Shown here piece by piece: positions 1 through 10,063 of a DNA stretch of 64,000 bases. The position numbers were made by a program, and so were the translations under genes. Under the pieces are notes generated by a model, which saw nothing but the letters and a program-made list of their open reading frames with translations, made no database searches and was not told the origin of the DNA. Origin of the DNA: Crossaster papposus (Eukaryota > Echinodermata > Asteroidea > Velatida > Solasteridae); contig JBAIAA010000599.1 in NCBI GenBank assembly GCA_037893245.1, positions 496,001 through 560,000 on the forward strand. Direction: 5' to 3'. Position 1 is the first letter of the stretch. Each line of letters begins with the position of its first letter.

Positions 1-79
1 CCTGGCTGAGCAGAATAGTGAGTGTTTCCATTGCAGTGTGACTGTGAGAGCAGTCACTGTGCTGAGCAGAATAGTGAAT

Positions 80-150
80 GTTCCCGCCACAGTGTGACAG
101 AGAGCAGTCACTTCGAAAAACAAAATAGTGAGTGTTCCAATCACATTGTG
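80..150 (+). repeat. TTCGAA marker unit
   Basis: A diverged unit reads CACTTCGAAAAACAAAATAG, with a TTCGAA hexamer at 112-117. It recurs at 2668, 48969, 51685 and 59402. The steps of 2556 bp (first pair), 2716 bp (48969 to 51685) and 7717 bp (51685 to 59402) follow the HOR copies that carry it. It is absent between about 2.7 and 48.9 kb, so it tags one HOR family. TTCGAA is the BstBI recognition sequence. Confidence 0.88.
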
Positions 151-255
151 ACTGAGAGCAGTCACTGTGCTGAACAGAATAGTGACTGTTCCCATCACAG
201 TGTGACTGAGAGCTCTCAATGTGCTGAGCAGAATAGTAAGTGTTCACAACACAGT

Positions 256-309
256 GTGACTGAGAGCAGTCACTGTGCTGAGCAGAATAGTGAGTGTTCC
301 CATCACAGT
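256..309 (+). repeat. Representative consensus 54-bp unit with internal dyads
   Basis: This copy matches the most common base at every position. It contains GTGACT-GAGAGC-AGTCAC, a perfect 6-bp inverted repeat with a 6-nt loop. With the flanking bases this extends to CACAGT-gt-GACT pairing with AGTC-ACTGTG, that is 10 bp with a 2-nt bulge. The junction between units forms TCACA-G-TGTGA, and the middle holds GCT-G-AGC. TCACT and AGTGA flank the central part. The palindrome GCTGAGC fits the BlpI recognition pattern GCTNAGC, and CTGAG (DdeI, CTNAG) occurs twice. In the plus frame the unit reads TESSHCAEQNSECSHHSV. No known protein-binding satellite motif such as a CENP-B box is present. Confidence 0.9.
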
Positions 310-1229
310 GTGACTGAGAGCAGTCACTGTGCCGAACAGAATAGTGACTGTTCCCATCACAGTGTGACTGAGAGCTGTCAATGTGCTGAGCAGAATAGTA
401 AGTGTTCACAACACAGTGTGACTGAGAGCAGTCACTGTGCTGAGCAGAATAGTGAGTGTTCCCGTTACAGTGTGGCTGAGAGCTCTCACTGTGCTGAGCA
501 GAATAGTGAGTGTTCCCACCACCGTGTGACTGAGAGCAGTCACTGTGCTGAGCAAAATATTGAGTGTTCCCATCACAGTGTGACTGAGAGCAGTCACTGT
601 GCTGAACAAACTAGTGAGTGTTCCCATCACAGTGTAACTGAGAGCAATCACTGTGCTGAACAGAATAGTGAGTGTACCCATCACAGTGTGACTTAGAGCA
701 GTCACTGTGCTGAGCAGAATAGTGAGTGTTCCCATCACAATGCGACTGTGAGAGCAGTCACTGTGCAGAGCAGAATAGTGAGTGTTCACATCACTATGTG
801 ACTGAGAGCAGTCACTGTGCTGAGCAGAATAGTGAGTGTTCCCATCACAGTGTGACTGAGAGCTGTCACTGTGCTGAGCAGAATAGTGAGTTTTCCCACA
901 ACAGTGTGACTGAGAGCAGTCACTATGCTGAGCAGAATAGTGAGTGTTCCAATCACAGTATGGCTAAGAGCAGTCACTCTGGTGAGCAAAATAGTGAGTA
1001 TTCCCATCACAGTGTGACTGAGAGCTGTCAATGTGCTGAGCAGAATAGTAAGTGTTCACAACACAGTGTTACTGAGAGCAGTCACTGTGCTGGGCAGAAT
1101 AGTGAGTGTTCCCATCACAGTGTGACTGAGAGCAGTCACTGTGCTGAACAGAATAGTGAGTGATCCAATCACAGTGTGACTGAGAGCAGTCACTGTGCAG
1201 AGCAGAATAGTGAGTGTTCCCTTCACAGT

Positions 1230-1283
1230 GTGACTGCGAGAGCATTCACTTTGTTGAGCAAAATAGTGTGTTCCAATCACAGT
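1230..1283 (+). repeat. Compensated unit (plus two, minus two bases)
   Basis: The unit starts GTGACTGCGAGAGCATTCAC like a 56-bp unit but later reads AAAATAGTGTGTTCC, lacking two bases of AGTGAGTG. It is 54 bp long, so the plus frame is shifted only inside the unit (RAFTLLSKIV) and then restored. Sixteen copies start at 1230, 2214, 3786, 13272, 17024, 17242, 18492, 22738, 22956, 27900, 28118, 30626, 30844, 47261, 48515 and 58948. The following unit usually begins ATGACTAAGAGC. Confidence 0.88.
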
Positions 1284-1411
1284 ATGACTAAGAGCAGTCA
1301 CTGTGCTGAACAGAATAGTGAGTGTTCCCATCACAGTGTGACTGCGAGAGCATTCACTGTGCAGAGCCGAATAGTGAGTATTCCCATCACAGTGTTACAA
1401 AGAGTAGTCAC

Positions 1412-2233
1412 TGTGCTGAGCAGAATAGTGAGTGTTCCCATCACAGTGTGACTGAGAGCAGTCACTGTGCTGAACATAATAGTGAGTGTTCCCATCACAG
1501 TGTGACTGCGAGAGCATTCACTGTGCAGAGCAGAATAGTGAGTGTTCCCATCACAGTGTTACACAGAGCAGTCACTGTGCTGAGCAGAATAGTGAGTGTT
1601 CCCATCACAATGTGACTGTGAGAGCAGTCACTGTGCTGAGCAGAATAGTGAGTGTTCCCATCACAGTGTGACTGTGAGAGCATTCACTGTGCTGAGCAGA
1701 ATAGTGAGTGTTCCCGTTACAGTGTGACTGAGAGCTCTCACTGTGCTGAGCAGAAGAGTGAGTGTTCCCATCACAGTGTGACTGAGAGCAGTCACTGTGC
1801 TGAGCAAAATAGTGAGTGTTCCCATCACAGTGTGACTGAGAGCAGTCACTGTGTTGAACAGAATAGTGAGTGTTCCAATCACAGTGTGACTGTGAGAGCA
1901 TTCACTGTGCTGAGCAGAATAGTGAGTGTTTCCGTTACAGTGTGACTGAGAGCTCTCACTGTGCTGAGCAGAATAGTGAGTGTTCCCATCACAGTGTTAT
2001 AGAGAGCAGTCACTGTGCTGAGCAGAATAGTGAGTGTGCCCATCACAGTGTGACTATGAGAGCAGTTACTGTGCTGAGCAGAATAGTGAGTGTTCACATC
2101 ACAGTTCGACTGAGAGCAGTCACTGTGCTGAACAGAATAGTGAGTGTTCCAATCACAGTGTGACTGAGAGCAGTCACTGTGCAGAGCAGAATAGTGAGTG
2201 TTCCCATCACAGTGTGACTGCGAGAGCATTCAC
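1412..2233 (+). repeat. Segment repeated at about 8984-9805 (offset 7572 bp)
   Basis: The order of 54- and 56-bp variants here is reproduced 7572 bp downstream, including the GAACATAAT unit, the CAGAAGAG-type unit, the TGTGTTGAAC unit and the GTGTGCCCATC unit. Only a few substitutions separate the copies, for example GTTATAGAG near 1999 against GTTACAGAG near 9571. The matching resumes further on at offset 7464, which is 108 bp or two units less. This ties the first HOR to the mosaic region. Confidence 0.8.
1668..1723 (+). repeat. Representative 56-bp frame-shifting unit
   Basis: This unit begins GTGACTGTGAGAGCATTCAC, two bases longer than the consensus, and ends CCCGTTACAGT. The extra dinucleotide shifts the plus-strand frame by two, so the 18-residue frame turns into a short VRAFTVLSRIVSVPVTV-like tail that meets TGA at the next unit boundary. 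Other 56-bp subtypes begin GTGACTGCGAGAGC, GTGACTACGAGGGC, GTGACTATGAGAGC or GTGACTGCAAGAGC. The GCATTCAC form weakens the 6-bp hairpin found in 54-bp units. Confidence 0.9.
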
Positions 2234-2556
2234 TTTGTTGAGCAAAATAGTGTGTTCCAATCACAGTATGACTAAGAGCAGTCACTGTGCTGAACAGAAT
2301 AGTGAGTGTTCCCATCACAGTGTGACTGCGAGAGCAGTCACTGTGCAGAGCAGAATAGTGAGTATTCCCATCACAGTGTTACAGAGAGCAGTCAATGTGC
2401 TGAGCAGAATAGCAAGTGTTCACATCACAGTGTGACTGAGAGCAGTCACTGTGCTGATCAGAATAGTGAGTGTTCACATCACTATGTGACTGAGAGCAGT
2501 CACTGTGCTGAGCAGAATAGTGAGTGTTCCCATCACAGTGTGACTGAGAGCAGTCA

Positions 2557-4001
2557 CCTGGCTGAGCAGAATAGTGAGTGTTTCCATTGCAGTGTGACTG
2601 TGAGAGCAGTCACTGTGCTGAGCAGAATAGTGAATGTTCCCGCCACAGTGTGACAGAGAGCAGTCACTTCGAAAAACAAAATAGTGAGTGTTCCAATCAC
2701 ATTGTGACTGAGAGCAGTCACTGTGCTGAACAGAATAGTGACTGTTCCCATCACAGTGTGACTGAGAGCTCTCAATGTGCTGAGCAGAATAGTAAGTGTT
2801 CACAACACAGTGTGACTGAGAGCAGTCACTGTGCTGAGCAGAATAGTGAGTGTTCCCATCACAGTGTGACTGAGAGCAGTCACTGTGCCGAACAGAATAG
2901 TGACTGTTCCCATCACAGTGTGACTGAGAGCTGTCAATGTGCTGAGCAGAATAGTAAGTGTTCACAACACAGTGTGACTGAGAGCAGTCACTGTGCTGAG
3001 CAGAATAGTGAGTGTTCCCGTTACAGTGTGGCTGAGAGCTCTCACTGTGCTGAGCAGAATAGTGAGTGTTCCCACCACCGTGTGACTGAGAGCAGTCACT
3101 GTGCTGAGCAAAATATTGAGTGTTCCCATCACAGTGTGACTGAGAGCAGTCACTGTGCTGAACAAACTAGTGAGTGTTCCCATCACAGTGTAACTGAGAG
3201 CAATCACTGTGCTGAACAGAATAGTGAGTGTACCCATCACAGTGTGACTTAGAGCAGTCACTGTGCTGAGCAGAATAGTGAGTGTTCCCATCACAATGCG
3301 ACTGTGAGAGCAGTCACTGTGCAGAGCAGAATAGTGAGTGTTCACATCACTATGTGACTGAGAGCAGTCACTGTGCTGAGCAGAATAGTGAGTGTTCCCA
3401 TCACAGTGTGACTGAGAGCTGTCACTGTGCTGAGCAGAATAGTGAGTTTTCCCACAACAGTGTGACTGAGAGCAGTCACTATGCTGAGCAGAATAGTGAG
3501 TGTTCCAATCACAGTATGGCTAAGAGCAGTCACTCTGGTGAGCAAAATAGTGAGTATTCCCATCACAGTGTGACTGAGAGCTGTCAATGTGCTGAGCAGA
3601 ATAGTAAGTGTTCACAACACAGTGTTACTGAGAGCAGTCACTGTGCTGGGCAGAATAGTGAGTGTTCCCATCACAGTGTGACTGAGAGCAGTCACTGTGC
3701 TGAACAGAATAGTGAGTGATCCAATCACAGTGTGACTGAGAGCAGTCACTGTGCAGAGCAGAATAGTGAGTGTTCCCTTCACAGTGTGACTGCGAGAGCA
3801 TTCACTTTGTTGAGCAAAATAGTGTGTTCCAATCACAGTATGACTAAGAGCAGTCACTGTGCTGAACAGAATAGTGAGTGTTCCCATCACAGTGTGACTG
3901 CGAGAGCATTCACTGTGCAGAGCCGAATAGTGAGTATTCCCATCACAGTGTTACAAAGAGTAGTCACTGTGCTGAGCAGAATAGTGAGTGTTCCCATCAC
4001 A
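2557..4001 (+). repeat. Higher-order repeat copy A2 (partial)
   Basis: This is a near-perfect copy of 1-1445. It shares private variants such as TTCGAA at 2668-2673, the in-frame TGA at 3717-3719 and the AGCCGAATAG variant near 3921. The match stops at 4002, where this copy has CACAATGTG and copy A1 has CACAGTGTG. After that the order of unit variants differs. Such an abrupt end is typical of unequal exchange between misaligned HOR copies. Confidence 0.88.
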
Positions 4002-4200
4002 ATGTGACTGTGAGAGCAGACACTGTGCTGAGCAGAATAGTGAGTGTTCCCATCACTGTGTGACTGTGAGAGCATTCGCTGTGCTGAGCAGAATAGTGAG
4101 TGTTCCCGTTACAGTGTGACTGAGAGCTCTCTTTGTGCTGAGCAAAATATTGAGTGTTCCCATCACAGTGTGACTGAGAGCAGTCACTGTGCTGAACAGA
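4002..4200 (+). repeat. Junction segment of minisatellite units
   Basis: These 56- and 54-bp units follow the end of copy A2. They carry CATCACTGTGTGAC and GCATTCGCTGTGC variants. The same combination appears near 9988-10180, 13530-13690, 17500-17660, 18750-18900, 23214-23370, 28376-28530 and 31102-31260. It marks the start of a recurrent sub-block. No gene-like or unique sequence is present. Confidence 0.75.
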
Positions 4201-5155
4201 ATAGTGAGTGTTCCCATCACAGTGTGACTGAGAGCTGTCATTGTGCTGAACAGAATAGTGAGTGTTCCCACAACAGTGTGACTGAGAGCAGTCATTATGC
4301 TGAGCAGAATAGTGAGTGTTCCAATCACAGTATGGCTAAGAGCAGTCACTCTGCTGAGCAGAATATTGAGTGTTCCCATCACAGTGTGACTGGGAGCTAT
4401 CGTTGTGCTGAACAGAATAGTGAGTGTTCCCACCACAGTGTGACTGAGAGCAGTCACTCTGCTGAGCAGAATAGTAAGTGTTCCCATCACAGTGTGACTG
4501 TGAGAGCATTCACTGTGCTGAGCAGAATAATGAGTGTTCCCGTCACAGTGTGACTGAGAGCTCTCATTGTGCTGAGCAGAATAGTGAGTGTTCCCATCAC
4601 AGAGTGACTGAGAGCAGTCACTGTGCTGAGCAAAATAGTGAGTGTTTCCATCACAGTGTGAGTGAGAGCAGTCACTGTGCTGGACAGAATAGTGAGTGTT
4701 CCCATCACAGTGTGACTGAGAGCTGTCAATGTGCTGAGCAGAATAGTAAGTGTTCACATCACAGTGTGGCTGAGAGCAGTCACTGTGCTGAGCAGAATAG
4801 TGAGTGTTCACATTACAGTGTGACTACGAGGGCATTCACTGTGCAGAGCAGAATAGTGAGTGTTCCCATCACAGTGTGACTGAGAGCAGTCACTGTGCTG
4901 AACAGAATAGTGAGTGTTCCCATCACAGTGTGACTATGAGAGCAGTCAATGTGCTGAGCAGAATAGTGAGTGTTCACATCACAGTGCGACTGAGAGCAGT
5001 CACTGTGCTGAGCAGAATAGTGAGTGTTCCCATCACAGTGTGACTGAGAGCAGTCACTTGGCTGAGCAGAATAGTGAGTGTTTCCATTGCAGTGTGACTG
5101 TGAGAGCAGTCACTGTGCTGAGCAGAATAGTGAGTGTACCTATCACAGTGTGACT
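4201..5155 (+). repeat. Segment B1, repeated at 7201-8155 (offset 3000 bp)
   Basis: Line-by-line comparison shows about 955 bp shared at an offset of exactly 3000 bp. I noticed only two differences: CACAGAGTGAC near 4602 against CACAGTGTGAC near 7602, and TGTTTCCATC near 4624 against TGTTCCCATC near 7624. Both copies share the rarer GACTGGGAGCTATCG unit and the CATTACAGTGTGACTACGAG unit. Copy B1 ends where GTGACTTAGAGC (TAG at 5156-5158) replaces GTGACTGTGAGAGC. Its last 350 bp also recur at 10152-10501. Confidence 0.87.
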
Positions 5156-7200
5156 TAGAGCAGTCACTGTGCTGAGCAGAATAGTGAGTGTTCCCATCAC
5201 AGTGTGACTGAGAGCTGTCATTGTGCTGAACAGAATAGTGAGTGTTCCCACAACAGTGTGACTGAGAGCAGTCATTATGCTGAGCAGAATAGTGAGTGTT
5301 CCAATCACAGTATGGCTAAGAGCAGTCACTCTGCTGAGCAGAATATTGAGTGTTCCCATCACAGTGTGACTGAGAGCTGTCAATGTGCTGAGCAGAATAG
5401 TAAGTGTTCACATCACAGTGTGGCTGAGAGCAGTCACTGTGCTGAGCAGAATAGTGAGTGTTCCCATCACAGTGTGACTACGAGGGCATTCACTGTGCAG
5501 AGCAGAATAGTGAGTGTTCCCATCACAGTGTGACTGAGAGCAGTCACTGTGCTGAACATAATAGTGAGTGTTCCCATCACAGTGTGACTCCGAGAGCATT
5601 CACTGTGCAGAGCAGAATAGTGAGTGTTCCCATCACAGTGTTACACAGAGCAGTCACTGTGCTGAGCAGAATAGTGAGTGTTCCCATCACAATGTGACTG
5701 TGAGAGCAGTCACTGTGCTGAGCAGAATAGTGAGTGTTCCCATCACAGTGTGACTGTGAGAGCATTCACTGTGCTGAGCAGAATAGTGAGTGTTCCCGTT
5801 ACAGTGTGACTGAGAGTTCTCACTGTGCTGAGCAGAAGAGTGAGTGTTCCCATCACAGTGTGACTGAGAGCAGTCACTGTGCTGAGCAAAATAGTGAGTG
5901 TTCCCATCACAGTGTGACTGAGAGCAGTCACTGTGCTGAACAGAATAGTGAGTGTTCCAATCACAGTGTGACTGTGAGAGCATTGACTGTGCTGAGCAGA
6001 ATAGTGAGTGTTCCCATCACAGTGTGACTGAGAGCTGTCATTGTGCTGAACAGAATAGTGAGTGTTCCCACAACAGTGTGACTGAGAGCAGTCATTATGC
6101 TGAGCAGAATAGTGAGTGTTCCAATCACAGTATGGCTAAGAGCAGTCACTCTGCTGAGCAGAATATTGAGTGTTCCCATCACAGTGTAACTGAGAGCTAT
6201 CGTTGTGCTGAACAGAATAGTGAGTGTTCCCACCACAGTGTGACTGAGAGCAGTCACTGTGCTGAGCAGAATAGTAAGTGTTCCCATCACAGTGTGACTG
6301 TGAGAGCATTCACTGTGCTGAGTAGAATAATGAGTGTTCCCGTCACAGTGTGACTGAGAGCTCTTATTGTGCTGAGCAGAATAGTGAGTGTTCCCATCAC
6401 AGTGTGACTGAGAGCAGTCACTGTGCTGAGCAAAATAGTGAGTGTTCCCATCACAGTGTGAGTGAGAGCAGTCACTGTGCTGGACAGAATAGTGAGTGTT
6501 CCCATCACAGGGTGACTGAGAGCTGTCAATGTGCTGAGCAGAATAGTAAGTGTTCACATCACAGTGTGGCTGAGAGCAGTCACTGTGCTGAGCAGAATAG
6601 TGAGTGTTCCCATCACAGTGTGACTACGAGGGCATTCACTGTGCAGAGCAGAATAGTGAGTGTTCCCATCACAGTGTGACTGAGAGCAGTCACTGTGCTG
6701 AACATAATAGTGAGTGTTCCCATCACAGTGTGACTGCGAGAGCATTCACTGTGCAGAGCAGAATAGTGAGTGTTCCCATCACAGTGTTACACAGAGCAGT
6801 CACTGTGCTGAGCAGAATAGTGAGTGTTCCCATCACAATGTGACTGTGAGAGCATTCACTGTGCTGAGCAGAATAGTGAGTGTTCCCGTTACAGTGTGAC
6901 TGAGAGCTCTCACTGTGCTGAGCAGAAGAGTGAGTGTTCCCATCACAGTGTGACTGAGAGCAGTCACTGTGCTGAGCAGAATAGTGAGTGTTCCCATCAC
7001 AATGTGACTGTGAGAGCAGTCACTGTGCTGAGCAGAATAGTGAGTGTTCCCATCACAGTGTGACTGTGAGAGCATTCACTGTGCTGAGCAGAATAGTGAG
7101 TGTTCCCGTTACAGTGTGACTGAGAGCTCTCACTGTGCTGAGCAGAAGAGTGAGTGTTCCCATCACAGTGTGACTGTGAGCAGTCACTGTGCTGAGCAAA
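5156..7200 (+). repeat. Mosaic minisatellite segment between B1 and B2
   Basis: This interval is built from sub-blocks found elsewhere. About 5560-6000 matches 9050-9490 (offset 3490), and about 6019-6840 matches 8363-9184 (offset 2344). It contains several closely spaced 56-bp units, so plus-strand open frames here are short (61-133 residues). There is no unique DNA between the blocks. Confidence 0.8.
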
Positions 7201-8155
7201 ATAGTGAGTGTTCCCATCACAGTGTGACTGAGAGCTGTCATTGTGCTGAACAGAATAGTGAGTGTTCCCACAACAGTGTGACTGAGAGCAGTCATTATGC
7301 TGAGCAGAATAGTGAGTGTTCCAATCACAGTATGGCTAAGAGCAGTCACTCTGCTGAGCAGAATATTGAGTGTTCCCATCACAGTGTGACTGGGAGCTAT
7401 CGTTGTGCTGAACAGAATAGTGAGTGTTCCCACCACAGTGTGACTGAGAGCAGTCACTCTGCTGAGCAGAATAGTAAGTGTTCCCATCACAGTGTGACTG
7501 TGAGAGCATTCACTGTGCTGAGCAGAATAATGAGTGTTCCCGTCACAGTGTGACTGAGAGCTCTCATTGTGCTGAGCAGAATAGTGAGTGTTCCCATCAC
7601 AGTGTGACTGAGAGCAGTCACTGTGCTGAGCAAAATAGTGAGTGTTCCCATCACAGTGTGAGTGAGAGCAGTCACTGTGCTGGACAGAATAGTGAGTGTT
7701 CCCATCACAGTGTGACTGAGAGCTGTCAATGTGCTGAGCAGAATAGTAAGTGTTCACATCACAGTGTGGCTGAGAGCAGTCACTGTGCTGAGCAGAATAG
7801 TGAGTGTTCACATTACAGTGTGACTACGAGGGCATTCACTGTGCAGAGCAGAATAGTGAGTGTTCCCATCACAGTGTGACTGAGAGCAGTCACTGTGCTG
7901 AACAGAATAGTGAGTGTTCCCATCACAGTGTGACTATGAGAGCAGTCAATGTGCTGAGCAGAATAGTGAGTGTTCACATCACAGTGCGACTGAGAGCAGT
8001 CACTGTGCTGAGCAGAATAGTGAGTGTTCCCATCACAGTGTGACTGAGAGCAGTCACTTGGCTGAGCAGAATAGTGAGTGTTTCCATTGCAGTGTGACTG
8101 TGAGAGCAGTCACTGTGCTGAGCAGAATAGTGAGTGTACCTATCACAGTGTGACT
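7201..8155 (+). repeat. Segment B2, copy of 4201-5155
   Basis: This is the second copy at offset 3000 bp. It lacks the two substitutions seen in B1 and matches the common unit forms there, so the changes probably arose in B1. The copy ends at 8155, where a GTGACTGTGAGAGCATTCAC 56-bp unit follows. Confidence 0.87.
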
Positions 8156-10063
8156 GTGAGAGCATTCACTGTGCTGAGCAGAATAGTGAGTGTTCCCGTT
8201 ACAGTGTGACTGAGAGCTCTCACTGTGCTGAGCAGAAGAGTGAGTGTTCCCATCACAGTGTGACTGAGAGCAGTCACTGTGCTGAGCAAAATAGTGAGTG
8301 TTCCCATCACAGTGTGACTGAGAGCAGTCACTGTGCTGAACAGAATAGTGAGTGTTCCAATCACAGTGTGACTGAGAGCTGTCATTGTGCTGAACAGAAT
8401 AGTGAGTGTTCCCACAACAGTGTGACTGAGAGCAGTCATTATGCTGAGCAGAATAGTGAGTGTTCCAATCACAGTATGGCTAAAAGCAGTCACTCTGCTG
8501 AGCAGAATATTGAGTGTTCCCATCACAGTGTAACTGAGAGCTATCGTTGTGCTGAACAGAATAGTGAGTGTTCCCACCACAGTGTGACTGAGAGCAGTCA
8601 CTGTGCTGAGCAGAATAGTAAGTGTTCCCATCACAGTGTGACTGTGAGAGCATTCACTGTGCTGAGTAGAATAATGAGTGTTCCCGTCACAGTGTGACTG
8701 AGAGCTCTCATTGTGCTGAGCAGAATAGTGAGTGTTCCCATCACAGTGTGACTGAGAGCAGTCACTGTGCTGAGCAAAATAGTGAGTGTTCCCATCACAG
8801 TGTGAGTGAGAGCAGTCACTGTGCTGGACAGAATAGTGAGTGTTCCCATCACAGGGTGACTGAGAGCTGTCAATGTGCTGAGCAGAATAGTAAGTGTTCA
8901 CATCACAGTGTGGCTGAGAGCAGTCACTGTGCTGAGCAGAATAGTGAGTGTTCCCATCACAGTGTGACTACGAGGGCATTCACTGTGCAGAGCAGAATAG
9001 TGAGTGTTCCCATCACAGTGTGACTGAGAGCAGTCACTGTGCTGAACATAATAGTGAGTGTTCCCATCACAGTGTGACTGCGAGAGCATTCACTGTGCAG
9101 AGCAGAATAGTGAGTGTTCCCATCACAGTGTTACACAGAGCAGTCACTGTGCTGAGCAGAATAGTGAGTGTTCCCATCACAATGTGACTGTGAGAGCAGT
9201 CACTGTGCTGAGCAGAATAGTGAGTGTTCCCATCACAGTGTGACTGTGAGAGCATTCACTGTGCTGAGCAGAATAGTGAGTGTTCCCGTTACAGTGTGAC
9301 TGAGAGCTCTCACTGTGCTGAGCAAAAGAGTGAGTGTTCCCATCACAGTGTGACTGAGAGCAGTCACTGTGCTGAGCAAAATAGTGAGTGTTCCCATCAC
9401 AGTGTGACTGAGAGCAGTCACTGTGTTGAACAGAATAGTGAGTGTTCCAATCACAGTGTGACTGTGAGAGCATTCACTGTGCTGAGCAGAATAGTGAGTG
9501 TTTCCGTTACAGTGTGACTGAGAGCTCTCACTGTGCTGAGCAGAATAGTGAGTGTTCCCATCACAGTGTTACAGAGAGCAGTCACTGTGCTGAGCAGAAT
9601 AGTGAGTGTGCCCATCACAGTGTGACTATGAGAGCAGTTACTGTGCTGAGCAGAATAGTGAGTGTTCACATCACAGTTCGACTGAGAGCAGTCACTGTGC
9701 TGAACAGAATAGTGAGTGTTCCAATCACAGTGTGACTGAGAGCAGTCACTGTGCAGAGCAGAATAGTGAGTGTTCCCATCACAGTGTGACTGCGAGAGCA
9801 TTCACTGTGCAGAGCAGAATAGTGAGTATTCCCATCACAGTGTTACAGAGAGCAGTCAATGTGCTGAGCAGAATAGCAAGTGTTCACATCACAGTGTGAC
9901 TGAGAGCAGTCACTGTGCTGATCAGAATAGTGAGTGTTCACATCACTATGTGACTGAGAGCAGTCACTGTGCTGAGCAGAATAGTGAGTGTTCCCATCAC
10001 TGTGTGACTGTGAGAGCATTCGCTGTGCTGAGCAGAATAGTGAGTGTTCCCGTTACAGTGTGA
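8156..10063 (+). repeat. Mosaic segment with matches to 1412-2530 and 5560-6840
   Basis: About 8363-9184 matches 6019-6840, about 8984-9805 matches 1412-2233, and the tail to about 9994 matches 2306-2530 at offset 7464. The two-unit difference (108 bp) between these last two offsets means that units carrying TTTGTTGAGC, present near 2251, are missing near 9803. This looks like a deletion or unequal exchange in whole units. Confidence 0.8.

Larger units (their letters stand above)
1..2556 (+). repeat. Higher-order repeat copy A1 (2556 bp, 47 units)
   Basis: Bases 1-1445 recur at 2557-4001 at a fixed offset of 2556 bp. I count nine 56-bp units in this interval (near 48, 742, 1340, 1505, 1613, 1670, 1888, 2051 and 2322). 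That fits 38 units of 54 bp plus 9 of 56 bp. Marker units inside are the TTCGAA unit (112-117), a TAG-bearing unit (694-696), a TGA substitution (1161-1163) and two compensated TTTGTTG units (1230-1283 and 2214-2267). The window opens inside a HOR, so base 1 is not a natural boundary. Confidence 0.88.

Noticed and set aside
80..150. Transposon remnant at the TTCGAAAAACAAAATAG unit
   Set aside because: The divergent stretch is only a few bases inside a normal-length 54-bp unit. No target-site duplication or longer foreign sequence is present.
256..309. CRP-like operator (TGTGA-spacer-TCACA) in each unit
   Set aside because: The spacing in the unit is ten bases and the right arm is TCACT. The other palindrome, TCACA-G-TGTGA, has the arms in reverse order. 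With a eukaryote-like satellite context, a bacterial regulator site is not supported.
256..309. CENP-B box or telomere-type repeat
   Set aside because: No match to the CENP-B box core (TTCG....CGGG) is found in the consensus or the common variants, and no TTAGGG-type runs occur.
4053..4811. Minus-strand open frames of about 250 residues (period GTLTILLSTVTALSHTVM) as hydrophobic membrane proteins
   Set aside because: ATG recurs in every unit on this strand and two of the three minus frames are open by composition. The frames join across one 56-bp unit and end at the next. The hydrophobic pattern is the reverse reading of the repeat, not evidence of a membrane protein.
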